Positions 8,557-16,815 of a stretch of DNA of 64,000 nt are shown piece after piece. The DNA is from Aquitalea magnusonii (GTDB lineage Bacteria > Pseudomonadota > Gammaproteobacteria > Burkholderiales > Chromobacteriaceae): positions 4,154,001 to 4,218,000 of the forward strand of contig NZ_AP018823.1 of the NCBI RefSeq assembly GCF_002217795.2, given 5' to 3'. Both the position numbers and the translations under genes were made by a program. Position 1 is the stretch's first letter, and every line of letters begins with the position of its first letter. The notes beneath the pieces are model-generated. The model did not search any database and was not told the origin of the DNA. It saw only the letters and a program-made list of their open reading frames with translations.

Positions 8557-9444
8557 ATGGCAGGGCTGCTTGCCTGCTCGGCCACACTGGCCAGTCAGGC
8601 TGTTGCCTCGTCCCTGCTGTTTTGCGAGCAGTCCTCCCAGCAGAGCGTGGCACGCAAGAGCGACCTGCTGCTGTTCAGCCAGCAGGTGCGCCAACTGCTG
8701 GATGAATCCGGCCACCAGGCGGCCATCATCTCGCGCTCCGGGCTGGACCTGGAGCGCTTTCATATCCGCCTGTCCCATGCCGGCATCAGCCTGCGCCACA
8801 ATCCCAACTCGCCCTGGTCGGTACGCCAGTTGTATTACGCCTGTGACGAACAGCGCCCGCATCTGTACGACCAGGGCCTGCCGGGTTTTCTGATCGACCA
8901 GCCGCAAGGCAGTAATGTCTATCTGTCCATCCTGCTGCTGCCCGCCAAACAGGAAGCACAACTGGTGGAGGCCGCGCTGGACAACAAGCTGTCGCTGCAA
9001 CTGCTGGGGGCGGATTACAGCGCCAACGCCTATCCCTTTTCCACCCGCTACCAAAACTGCAACCAGTGGCTGGTGGAGCTGCTGGCCCACGCCTGGGGAC
9101 AGTTGCCGCGCCAAGGCGATGGCCGCAAGCAGGCACAGGACTGGCTGCAACAGCAGGGCTATCGTCCGGATACGGTCGACGTGAAACACCGCTATATGGT
9201 GTGGGCGGCCAATGTGGTGCCACTGGTACACAATGGCGACCACCCGGACAGCGAGCTGGCGGCAAACCGCTACCAGGTGAGCCTGCCCTCGGCAATTGAA
9301 GGTTTTGTGCGCCAGCAGGCGGACGGGACCGAACGCATCCAGGTTTGCCTGCGTGGCAAGACCCTGATCACTCACCACGGCTGGGATGACATGCCGGCTG
9401 ACTGCAGCCCGGCTGCCGGCGATACGGTGCAGCAATTGGACTAG
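8557..9444 (+). CDS. DUF2145-family exported protein
   Basis: About 295 residues; phrases such as FHIRLSHAGISLR, WSVRQLYYACDE, NQWLVELLAHAWG and RYMVWAANVVPLV fit the DUF2145 family, whose function is unknown. ATG at 8557 is listed as the conventional start, but it has no ribosome site and leaves a signal peptide without its positive n-region. The upstream codons read LIFPRLKALL directly before that methionine, after AAGGTGG, so translation may begin at CTG 8527 or ATT 8530, overlapping the previous stop. Either way the N-terminus is a signal peptide ending near ASQAVA. It is paired with the small secreted protein upstream. Confidence 0.7.
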   Translation: MAGLLACSATLASQAVASSLLFCEQSSQQSVARKSDLLLFSQQVRQLLDESGHQAAIISRSGLDLERFHIRLSHAGISLRHNPNSPWSVRQLYYACDEQRPHLYDQGLPGFLIDQPQGSNVYLSILLLPAKQEAQLVEAALDNKLSLQLLGADYSANAYPFSTRYQNCNQWLVELLAHAWGQLPRQGDGRKQAQDWLQQQGYRPDTVDVKHRYMVWAANVVPLVHNGDHPDSELAANRYQVSLPSAIEGFVRQQADGTERIQVCLRGKTLITHHGWDDMPADCSPAAGDTVQQLD

Positions 9445-9555
9445 TCAGGGCTTAACCTTTCTTTACCCCATCTTTACATCCGCGCCCCTCATGTCGCCGC
9501 TGCACCATGCCGATAATGAAGCATCCGATCATCATTTGTAGGCAGCGAGGCCGTG

Positions 9556-9939
9556 ATGGATATCAGCAAAACAAACGCGGTAAACAATAGCGCCACCAGC
9601 ACACTGCCAGGCAGCGGCAAAGCCGCCGCCAGGGTAGGCAAGGACGGCACCACGCTGGACAAGGATGGCAAGACCAGCACGGCCACACCATCCACCATCG
9701 TAAAACTGCAAAGCAAGGCCAAGGCCGAGGATGCCGCCAACAGCAGCGATGCCGCCAGCACGGACGACAACGCGCCATCGGCGGTGAAATCCTTTACCTA
9801 TGGCGTGCTGAACCTGCCGGACCCGGCTGCAGCAGACACCGCCCCCGCACCCAGCCAGACCGACAACAGCTATTTCACCGCCGGACGCTGGGCAGCGGCG
9901 GCGGTGACGGTAGGGACCCTGATTTCTCTGGTGGTCTGA
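9556..9939 (+). CDS. Small protein with C-terminal hydrophobic segment
   Basis: The 127-residue product is alanine, serine, threonine and aspartate rich and low in complexity, with no cysteines. It ends in a single hydrophobic stretch (WAAAAVTVGTLISLVV) that could anchor it to a membrane by the tail. There is no N-terminal signal peptide. The start MDISKTNAVNN at 9556 has a weak GAGG site, and GTG at 9553 is an alternative. I do not recognise a family. The steady codon usage over 127 codons supports a real gene. Confidence 0.5.
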   Translation: MDISKTNAVNNSATSTLPGSGKAAARVGKDGTTLDKDGKTSTATPSTIVKLQSKAKAEDAANSSDAASTDDNAPSAVKSFTYGVLNLPDPAAADTAPAPSQTDNSYFTAGRWAAAAVTVGTLISLVV

Positions 9940-10104
9940 CCCCGCGGCAAACCGCGACAGGGCTGAGTTGCAGGCCACCCGCCGGCCAGTCCTGGCCTGT
10001 GCGGGACGGCCTGCTGTCTAACCATGGCCCGCCACGGCCAGTGCTGCGCGGCCACCGCCGACATCCGGCGATCCACGCCATGCACCGGCCATGGCATGCC
10101 AGAC

Positions 10105-11010
10105 TCAGCGCCGGGCAATCAGCACAATCCCCACCCCCACCAGCAGCATGCCGGCCAGCTCGCGCGCCAATGGCCATTCCCCCAGTTGCAGCGCGGCCAT
10201 GGCCACCGCCAGCAGCGGTATCACCAGCGCATTGAAGCTGAGCGTGCTGGCAGGCAAACGCTTGAGCAGCCACAACCAGACCAGCCAGCCCACCGCGCTG
10301 GACAACACCCCGGCATACAAGAGGCCCAGCACAAAAGCGCCGGACCAATGAATATGGGCAAAATCCGCCCACGGCCACAGGGCCAGAATCGGCAGCAAGC
10401 CAATCAAGGCCTGCCAGGCCGAAAAATTCAGGCTGTCGAGCTGGCCACAGCGCGTGGCCCGCTTGCTCAGCACCGAACCCAAAGCCCAGAAGAAACCGGC
10501 CAGCACCGCCAGCAACATGGGCAGCACCCCGCCGCGCCACTGCCAGGGCGCCACAATCAGCATCAACCCGCCAAAGCCGGCCAGCAACGCCTGCCGGCTG
10601 CGACGGCCAAACGGTTCGGCCAGCAACCAGCGCGATAACAACGCCACCCAGAACGGCATGGTGAACACCAGCACCGAAGTCCGCCCGGCCGCCCCCGCCA
10701 CCAGCGCCAGGGTAATGGACAGGCTGTACAAACAGGTGGTGCTCAAGCCCACTTGCGCCGCCTGCGCCAGGCGCTGCAGCCGGATGGCACGGCCACGCGC
10801 CAGCAGCACGCCAAACAGGGTCAGGCTGCCCAGCGTGGTACGCAGGATCAGATGGGTAATCGGCGTGGTGGCCTGCAAGGTCTGCTTCATCACCACATAG
10901 TTGTAAGCCCACAGCGTCACCAGCGCGGCAAACAGCAGCATGGGCAGCCAGCGCGCTGACGCGGCGGTGCGGGACAGAAAGGGGTTGAGGGGGGTACTGG
11001 CAGCCGACAT
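10105..11010 (-). CDS. DMT-superfamily (EamA) transporter
   Basis: A 301-residue protein with ten hydrophobic segments in two EamA repeats, as in drug/metabolite exporters of the YdcZ/RhaT/EamA group. The first span reads MLLFAALVTLWAYNYVVMKQ, with the N-x-V-M-K pattern common in this family. ATG at 11010 follows CAGGAG. It is transcribed divergently from an Lrp-type regulator 119 bases away, an arrangement usual for amino-acid exporters controlled by their own regulator, so amino-acid export is a reasonable inference. The substrate is unknown. Confidence 0.8.
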   Translation of the reverse strand: MSAASTPLNPFLSRTAASARWLPMLLFAALVTLWAYNYVVMKQTLQATTPITHLILRTTLGSLTLFGVLLARGRAIRLQRLAQAAQVGLSTTCLYSLSITLALVAGAAGRTSVLVFTMPFWVALLSRWLLAEPFGRRSRQALLAGFGGLMLIVAPWQWRGGVLPMLLAVLAGFFWALGSVLSKRATRCGQLDSLNFSAWQALIGLLPILALWPWADFAHIHWSGAFVLGLLYAGVLSSAVGWLVWLWLLKRLPASTLSFNALVIPLLAVAMAALQLGEWPLARELAGMLLVGVGIVLIARR

Positions 11011-11129
11011 GGTACATCTCCTGAAGATGCAGCCAGTGTAGGCAGCCCTCATGCTTGCAGCGCTGCGTTTTACTGCGCGAGAATGCACGCAAACTGAAGT
11101 TTTCAGAAAATTAATGCAGGATTTCTGAT

Positions 11130-11621
11130 ATGGCGAATGAAATGGTGCTGGATAGCTACGACCGTAAACTGCTGGCCCTGCTGCAGGACGATGCCCGCCG
11201 CACCCACGATGAGCTGGCCGAAGCGGTCAGCCTGTCGCCCACCGCCGTCACCCGGCGGCTCAAACGGCTGCGCAGCGAGGGCATCATCCGCCGCGAAGTG
11301 GCGCTGGTAGACCCGGCAGTACTGGGACGGCCACTGCGGCTGGTGGTAAACGTGATTCTGGAGCGCGAACGCATTGCGCTGGTGGATGCCTTCAAGCAGG
11401 CCATCCGCGCCGCGCCGGAAGTCGTGGAGTGCTACCACGTGACCGGGCGACCGGACTTTGTGCTGGTGGTGCTGGTGCGCGACATGGGCGATTACGAGCG
11501 CTTTTGCCGCGAACACATCATGAGCAATGACAATGTGCGCGAGTTTGAATCGCTGGTGGTGATGGAAACCACCAAGTACAGCACCGCGATACCGCAGGAC
11601 ATGGCAGGCGACGGCGGCTGA
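11130..11621 (+). CDS. Lrp/AsnC-family transcriptional regulator
   Basis: A 163-residue regulator with an N-terminal winged helix-turn-helix (LLALLQDDARRTHDELAEAV then SPTAVTRRLKRLRSEGII) and a C-terminal RAM ligand-binding domain, including the CYHVTGRPDFVLVVLV segment. Members sense amino acids and often act on a neighbouring transporter gene. Here the divergent EamA exporter is the obvious target, which is inference. ATG at 11130 is preceded by GCAGGA. Confidence 0.9.
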   Translation: MANEMVLDSYDRKLLALLQDDARRTHDELAEAVSLSPTAVTRRLKRLRSEGIIRREVALVDPAVLGRPLRLVVNVILERERIALVDAFKQAIRAAPEVVECYHVTGRPDFVLVVLVRDMGDYERFCREHIMSNDNVREFESLVVMETTKYSTAIPQDMAGDGG

Positions 11622-11643
11622 AGCCCGGACCCGCCCGGTTAAA

Positions 11644-12246
11644 TCAGCCCTCGTGCAGCAAGGCGTGCTGGATCTCCGACAGCGCCTGCGGCACGCGCAT
11701 GAAATTGAGCGGCATGCCCAGCCGCCGCGCCATGTGCGAAGACGAGAACATGCCACACAACTGGTAATGGCCGGTGTTCAGGTCCAGCTCGGCCACCAGC
11801 GCATGCTGACGTCCCTGCTGCTTGAGCGTGGCCACCATGTGGCCGACAGTGGCGTGCTGCACATCGGCCAGCGACAGCATTTCCAGCTCGCTGCGCGGGG
11901 TCATCACATCACGCACCAGCACTTCGCTGTGACGCTTGCCATGCTCCAGCATGCACTGCACCGGGCGCTCCCCCAGGATGTCCGAGGCGGTAATCAGGCC
12001 CACCAGCCTGCTTTCGTCGTCCTGAACAAACAGCAGGCGAATGCCACGGCTGATCATCAGATTATGGGCGTGACGCAAAATCTCATCCTCACCAATGCTG
12101 ACCGGGTCGATGATGCGCAGATCGGTCATTACCTCCAGTGCCGGACTCTTCAGATTGATGGGCCGCTGTGGGCGCTGGTCCAGATGAACCAGATCGGTAT
12201 GTTTTGGCATGGCCATGGATGGCAGCGCTTGAAATGTGGTTTCCAT
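11644..12246 (-). CDS. CBS-domain protein
   Basis: The 200-residue protein carries two CBS modules, roughly residues 45-95 (DPVSIGEDEILRHAHNLM, then RLVGLITASDILG) and 110-180 (VRDVMTPRSELEMLSLADV). CBS pairs bind adenosyl nucleotides and regulate other proteins. Here no catalytic domain is attached, so it would act as a stand-alone sensor. ATG at 12246 follows GGAGAG. It converges with the Lrp-type gene, only 22 bases apart. No target can be named. Confidence 0.8.
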   Translation of the reverse strand: METTFQALPSMAMPKHTDLVHLDQRPQRPINLKSPALEVMTDLRIIDPVSIGEDEILRHAHNLMISRGIRLLFVQDDESRLVGLITASDILGERPVQCMLEHGKRHSEVLVRDVMTPRSELEMLSLADVQHATVGHMVATLKQQGRQHALVAELDLNTGHYQLCGMFSSSHMARRLGMPLNFMRVPQALSEIQHALLHEG

Positions 12247-12536
12247 GTGACTCTCCAGCTGGATCGATGTTGTTGTCTGGCTAGGCGGCAAGGCCTGGTC
12301 ACAGTGGCGCGGCAGGCAGGCTGACACGTCGCTGACGGACTGAACCGTGGCTGTCTCCCCCACCCCGGTCCAGATTTCATTCTAGGCAGGATTTTTCAGA
12401 TGCAAGGCCGCCGTTGCGCCCAAGCTGCAAATTTGTGTTGCGGCGCTGCGGGCATGCGCGGGGAAGTAAAACTTTCGGCTGACAGTGCGGCAAGCAGATG
12501 CTGCCAAACCCAAACCGCCGCTCGGGCCGGTTCAGA

Positions 12537-12704
12537 TTATTGACTCGCCCCACTCGCTTTCAGCAAACAAAGCGAAGCGCCCGTACCGGGTAAGGGTGGA
12601 GGGATAGGGAATAGATGGGAAGGCGGCGGAAGAAACAGCTTAATCGACAGGCCCGGCTTTGCCGGGCCCGGTGCAATCGCACCACATCACGTTGTCAGCC
12701 GCCT
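12537..12704 (+). repeat. Structured intergenic repeat, family B, copy 1
   Basis: The core runs from AGGCGGC at 12621-12627 to GCCGCCT at 12698-12704, which pair with each other. Inside are a hairpin GGCCCGGC-TTT-GCCGGGCC and a small hairpin GGTGC-AATC-GCACC. To the left a CTCGCTTTC box and GGGAATAGATGGGAAGG are shared with copies at 26395-26553 and 54875-55018. In this copy the closing stem has a G-C pair where the others have T-A. It lies downstream of the pepP gene. Confidence 0.75.
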
Positions 12705-12705
12705 G

Positions 12706-12725
12706 AACCGCCCCTCGGGGCGGTT
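12706..12725 (-). terminator. Hairpin downstream of pepP
   Basis: AACCGCCC pairs with GGGCGGTT around a CTCG loop, 30 bases after the pepP stop codon. There is no U tract on either strand, so it may be a weak or factor-assisted terminator. Confidence 0.35.
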
Positions 12726-12754
12726 GGCATGCGCGGCACCACACGCGGCCAGGC

Positions 12755-14143
12755 TTACATCTGCATGATGGCTTCCAGCTCTTCCACGGTTTTGGGAATC
12801 GGTTCGCCCAGCACCCGGCTGCCGGTTTCCGTCACCAGCACATTGTCTTCAATGCGGATGCCGCCAAACCCGCTCATGTCGGCAAAGCGCGCGTAGTTGA
12901 TGTACTGGCTGTGCCGGCCCTCGGCCTGCCAGGCGGCAATCAGTGCCGGAATGAAATAAATGCCCGGCTCCACCGTCAGCACCATGCCGGCTTTCAATGC
13001 CTTGCCCAGCCGCAGATAAGCCAGGCCGAACAGCGGGCTGCGCTGCACGCTGTCGTCATAGCCCACCAGCTCCTCGCCCAGCCCTTCCATATCATGCACG
13101 TCCATGCCGATCTGATGCCCCAGGCCGTGCGGGAAGGCAATGGCATAAGCACCCGATTCGACAATCTCCTCCACCGGGCCATGGAAGAAGCCCAGCGCAC
13201 GCATACCCTCCACCATCACCGCTGCGGCCAGCTTGTGTACATCCAGGTAGCGCACGCCCGGCTTGATGGCGGCAATGGCCTGCAACTGCATGTCCAGCAC
13301 AATGTTGTACAACTCGCGCTGTTGCTGGTTGAAACGCCCGCCCACCGGGAAGGTGCGGGTGATATCGCTGGCATAGCCGCCGCCCGAGCTACAGCCGGTA
13401 TCGTTCAATACCAGATCGCCCTTTTGCAGCACATTGTCGTGGGCATGGTTGTGCAGCACCTCGCCCCGGCGCGAGAAAATGGAAGGATAAGCCAACTGCC
13501 AGTCGTGACGGCGCATGATGCCTTCCATGATGCCCACCACCTGATGCTCCACCACGCCCGGACGCGAAGCCTGCATCGCTGCCACGTGCATGGCTCCGGT
13601 CACCGCCAGCGCGGCTTCCATTTGCGCCACCTCTTCCGCGCTCTTAATTTCACGCAGCGCCACCACCGCACGGGTCAGCGCAGGGGAAAACCCAGCCGCC
13701 ACCTCGGCCGGATGCACAGCCAGCAGGCGGCCCAGCTCCAGCTTGGTCTCGCCACGGTAGGGGGCCAGATAATGCACAGTGCGCCCGGCGGCACGGGCTG
13801 CGGCCACGGCCTGCTCCAGCGCGGCATAAGGCTGGCTGTGGCTGATGCCGGCAGTGGCAGCACGCTCGGCCAGCGTGGGCTGCGGCCCGGTCCACACAAT
13901 GTCGGCCACCTCCGGCTCACTACCGAACAAGGTGGTAGTGCCTGCGGCAGTGTCGATCAGAGCCGCCATGCCCGGCTGGTTCTGGCCAAAGAAGTAGCGG
14001 AAGCTGGAATCCTGCACAAAGGGAAAGATGTTGTCGTGGTAGTTCATCGGCGAATCCACATTGCCGACAAACAATAACAGGCTGTCCGGCATGGACTGCT
14101 GCAGCGCACTACGGCGCTGCTGATAGGTAGCAGCAGAAAACAT
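12755..14143 (-). CDS. pepP: Xaa-Pro aminopeptidase, M24 family
   Basis: The 462-residue enzyme has the AMP_N domain up to about residue 130 followed by the pita-bread peptidase domain. The five dimetal ligands are visible in LNDTG, SDITRTFP, HGLGHQIG, VEPGIYF and RIEDN. It removes an N-terminal residue preceding proline and is cytoplasmic. ATG at 14143 follows AAAGGAGGG; the preceding GTG is an unlikely alternative. A degraded copy of its first 50 or so codons lies at 16318-16495, part of a local tandem duplication. Confidence 0.92.
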   Translation of the reverse strand: MFSAATYQQRRSALQQSMPDSLLLFVGNVDSPMNYHDNIFPFVQDSSFRYFFGQNQPGMAALIDTAAGTTTLFGSEPEVADIVWTGPQPTLAERAATAGISHSQPYAALEQAVAAARAAGRTVHYLAPYRGETKLELGRLLAVHPAEVAAGFSPALTRAVVALREIKSAEEVAQMEAALAVTGAMHVAAMQASRPGVVEHQVVGIMEGIMRRHDWQLAYPSIFSRRGEVLHNHAHDNVLQKGDLVLNDTGCSSGGGYASDITRTFPVGGRFNQQQRELYNIVLDMQLQAIAAIKPGVRYLDVHKLAAAVMVEGMRALGFFHGPVEEIVESGAYAIAFPHGLGHQIGMDVHDMEGLGEELVGYDDSVQRSPLFGLAYLRLGKALKAGMVLTVEPGIYFIPALIAAWQAEGRHSQYINYARFADMSGFGGIRIEDNVLVTETGSRVLGEPIPKTVEELEAIMQM

Positions 14144-14525
14144 CACTTACCCTCCTTTATCTGGCCATACCATCAGCGCAAGTGCCGGCTAGCTGGCATT
14201 TTATGGCGGAAAATCGCACAAACTGCGGATTGTATACAGAACAGACACTGTACACGGCCAGCCTGAACATGACCAGTGCAGTCACGCTTCTTCCCATGCC
14301 CGTGCAGTGAACAGCACAAAAATCACAGCATCATTGCCAACAGTTGGCCTGTCACTACCGATATTTGTGCAATATCCAAAATTTAATAAGAATTTTCTTA
14401 TTGAATTAACACAAATGGCGATGATAATTTCATTAAAATTAAAATATTGTCATAATTTGGTTATAAAACACGCATGCTAGTTTATATCCCTAGCTAGATA
14501 GTGGCCCCAGATCAAACAAAGGGGC

Positions 14526-14860
14526 AAGTTAATAACTTTGCTATCACCAATGCAACATGTAGCGTCCAGTTTACCCATGATCAGCAGCAAGTCCTTGCCA
14601 AAAACCAACAGCACCAGTGGTGCAGACACCATTTTGGTTAACCGTTAATTGTCCAAGTCAAAATGCATTGGCAATTACCTTTACTGATGATAACAATATC
14701 ACTCAAACGGGTTGCACTAACCCCGGAAAACAATTCTACAGCCAAAGGCATCGGCATGCTGTTACGCTACCTTAGCTGCCTTCATTTTCTTTAGTGCTGA
14801 CTCTGTAGTTGCAGTTAACATCAGCCAGATCAAACTGGCCTCTGTTACCGACTAACAAAC
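14526..14860 (+). pseudogene. Remnant of a fimbrial adhesin C-terminal domain
   Basis: No long frame survives, but pieces in shifting frames match the two intact adhesins downstream. TPFWLTVNCPSQNALAITFT at 14626-14685 parallels the NCP...NITFTDNN segment of both genes. A frame change then gives STAKGIGMLLRY, parallel to SIAEGVGIQLQY, and later FSADSVVAV, parallel to FGPDSAEPG. At least two frameshifts and several stops are present. It is best read as a third, older copy of the adhesin gene that has decayed. Confidence 0.75.
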
Positions 14861-15054
14861 CAAGCCATTCAGCGTGGCATAGTCTCAACAATATCATTTC
14901 TCAAAAATGAATAATAATTTCCACGACAATAGTGACAAATATTTATTACTGTTAAGCATGCTTAATTTAAATAATCTATTATTATACTTAATTGACCAGT
15001 ACTTCAGCGTGAGGATGACTTTCCATTGTAACGACGGCATTGAGGACATACAAA

Positions 15055-16173
15055 ATGAATATTACTTATCTCGTAAAAACCTGTAGCATTAGCATACTCA
15101 TACGCCCATTCAAACTGGCAGTAGTTTTTCATGCTCTTGTAAAGAAAAAAATTTATTCTACACACCTGATAATATTACTTACTTTCTTGTATGCTGCACC
15201 TGCATTTGCTTCTTGCAGCCCCTCCATGAATATTAAAACATCCATTCCTAATATCGCTCTCAATTTAAACAGCATTCCCGTCAACGGACAAATTGGAAGC
15301 GAATTCACCTCAGATACCAATATCGCAGTCAGTTGCAATGCAAGCGACGCGGTAAGAAGATTTAATCTTTGGACCGCACCCAATACTGCCGTTACCTCAG
15401 TAAATGGAATAAATATATACAAAACAAACAATCCAGGCATTGGTTTCGCATTTGGGTTTGAGCCAACTAATTTCTGCACATCCGTCGGTACAGTATGGAT
15501 GACTGGCAGTTTCAGCAATCTAGCCAAGCCGGTTTGCGATGATAGCCTATATCTTAATAAGGATTATAATTATATGGGTAGATTTCATTATATTTTATAT
15601 AAAATAAGCCCAACCATCACCAATGGTCCCACATCTTTGCCAAGGCCTAATTATGGCCTTTTCACAGAATATACCAATGCAACCAATGGACAAGGTGGAT
15701 ATTTCATGTCATCCCCCAGTTCGCCATCATTTTCGGTTACTGCAAGCACATGCAAACTACTAAGTTCCAGCATCCGTGATATTAAGCTTCCCACCATATC
15801 TATTACTTCCTTACCCAGCCGAGGTAGTCGGGCTGGTAATACTAATTTTAATATCATTGTCAACTGCCCCAGTCTTACCAATCTTAACATCACCTTCACC
15901 GATAATAATAATCGCAACAATACCGGTACGATGCTGACCCCAACTTTGTCATCCATCGCCCAGGGCGTGCGTATTCAATTACAATACAACGGTAATATCA
16001 TCAAATTTGGCCCAGACTCTGCCGAGCCCGGCACTACGGGACAGATTGTGCTGAATTCCAATCTTGCCGGCACGCAAACTTTCCCGTTTACCGCATCGTA
16101 TATTCGTACCGGAGCGTCCCTCAAGCCAGGCTCTTTGACATCCGCTGCCACCTTTACCCTGTCCTACCAATAA
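15055..16173 (+). CDS. Fimbrial adhesin-like protein, copy 1
   Basis: A 372-residue exported protein with a long N-terminal region and a signal peptide ending near APAFA. The mature part has a variable N-terminal domain (NLNSIPVNGQIGSE, GIGFAFGFEPTNFC, RFHYILYKIS) and a C-terminal pilin domain with NCP, ITFTDNN, IQLQYNG, FGPDSAEPG and the terminal ATFTLSYQ strand used in donor-strand exchange. This is the two-domain plan of chaperone-usher tip adhesins. ATG at 15055 follows GAGG. No chaperone, usher or major pilin gene is in the window, so it is an orphan or is served by a distant cluster. The gene is much more AT-rich than its neighbours, which hints at transfer. Confidence 0.75.
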   Translation: MNITYLVKTCSISILIRPFKLAVVFHALVKKKIYSTHLIILLTFLYAAPAFASCSPSMNIKTSIPNIALNLNSIPVNGQIGSEFTSDTNIAVSCNASDAVRRFNLWTAPNTAVTSVNGINIYKTNNPGIGFAFGFEPTNFCTSVGTVWMTGSFSNLAKPVCDDSLYLNKDYNYMGRFHYILYKISPTITNGPTSLPRPNYGLFTEYTNATNGQGGYFMSSPSSPSFSVTASTCKLLSSSIRDIKLPTISITSLPSRGSRAGNTNFNIIVNCPSLTNLNITFTDNNNRNNTGTMLTPTLSSIAQGVRIQLQYNGNIIKFGPDSAEPGTTGQIVLNSNLAGTQTFPFTASYIRTGASLKPGSLTSAATFTLSYQ

Positions 16174-16178
16174 AAAAA

Positions 16179-16202
16179 GGCCGCTTGCACATGCAGGCGG
16201 CC
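16179..16202 (+). terminator. Terminator of adhesin copy 1
   Basis: GGCCGCTTGC pairs with GCAGGCGGCC around ACAT, five bases after the stop codon. The same hairpin, with a better U tract, follows adhesin copy 2, so the terminator was duplicated with the gene. Confidence 0.8.
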
Positions 16203-16224
16203 ATTGCTTTGTCTGGCACAATTT

Positions 16225-16317
16225 TCAGTTTTTACCCTGTATCACCGGCTTACTGGCCAGCGTGCTTTCGGAGCGCGCCTTCAAGAGCCAGCTTGTGCTG
16301 CCACCGGCCAGCACCGC
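16225..16317 (-). pseudogene. Duplicated 3' end of benE
   Basis: On the minus strand the last 31 codons read AVLAGGSTSWLLKARSESTL and ASKPVIQGKN-stop, against AVLAGGSVSWLLKARPKSTP and ASKPVMQGKN-stop in the intact benE at 17912. There is no start and no upstream part. It ends abruptly at about 16317, where sequence like the start of pepP takes over. It is a fossil of a tandem duplication rather than a gene. Confidence 0.88.
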
Positions 16318-16495
16318 CGTGCCCGGCGGGGTCTGGTCAAAGAAATAAGCAAAGCGGGAATCCTGCACAGAGGCAAAAGATGCTGTCGCGGAAGTTCATC
16401 CGTATATCCACATTGCCGACAAACAACAACAGTCTTTCCGGCATGGACTGCTGCAGCACGCTACGGTGCTGTTGGCAGGTGTCCGCAGAAAACAT
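16318..16495 (-). pseudogene. Duplicated 5' end of pepP
   Basis: From ATG at 16495 the minus strand reads MFSADTCQQHRSVLQQSMPE then RLLLFVGNVDIRMNF, against MFSAATYQQRRSALQQSMPD and SLLLFVGNVDSPMNY in the real pepP. A frameshift follows and a stop ends the frame after about 55 codons. Similarity continues upstream of the ATG to about 16580, matching the region upstream of pepP. It joins the benE fragment at about 16317. Confidence 0.88.
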
Positions 16496-16815
16496 CGCTC
16501 ATACTTCTTTACCCGGCTACTCCATCAATACAAGCACCATGCCACATGGCAGTTTATTGCGTGCGATATCGCAAATTTCTCACTCCATACCAAATTAGCC
16601 ACTACTCTGGTGCATTAACCACTAGTCAATTTGCGACAATCAAGAATTGTCCAATATTTTTCAGGAAAAATCACCGACTTTGCATAATTCAATCTAACTA
16701 AAATTAAAAAATTCAACCCGCCTTGGCAAAATCAAATAAAACACGCTGACAAGCCCCCTTGCCCCATCAATGAAATCACAATATTTCACATTAAACACAA
16801 TTAAAAGGAAACCAT

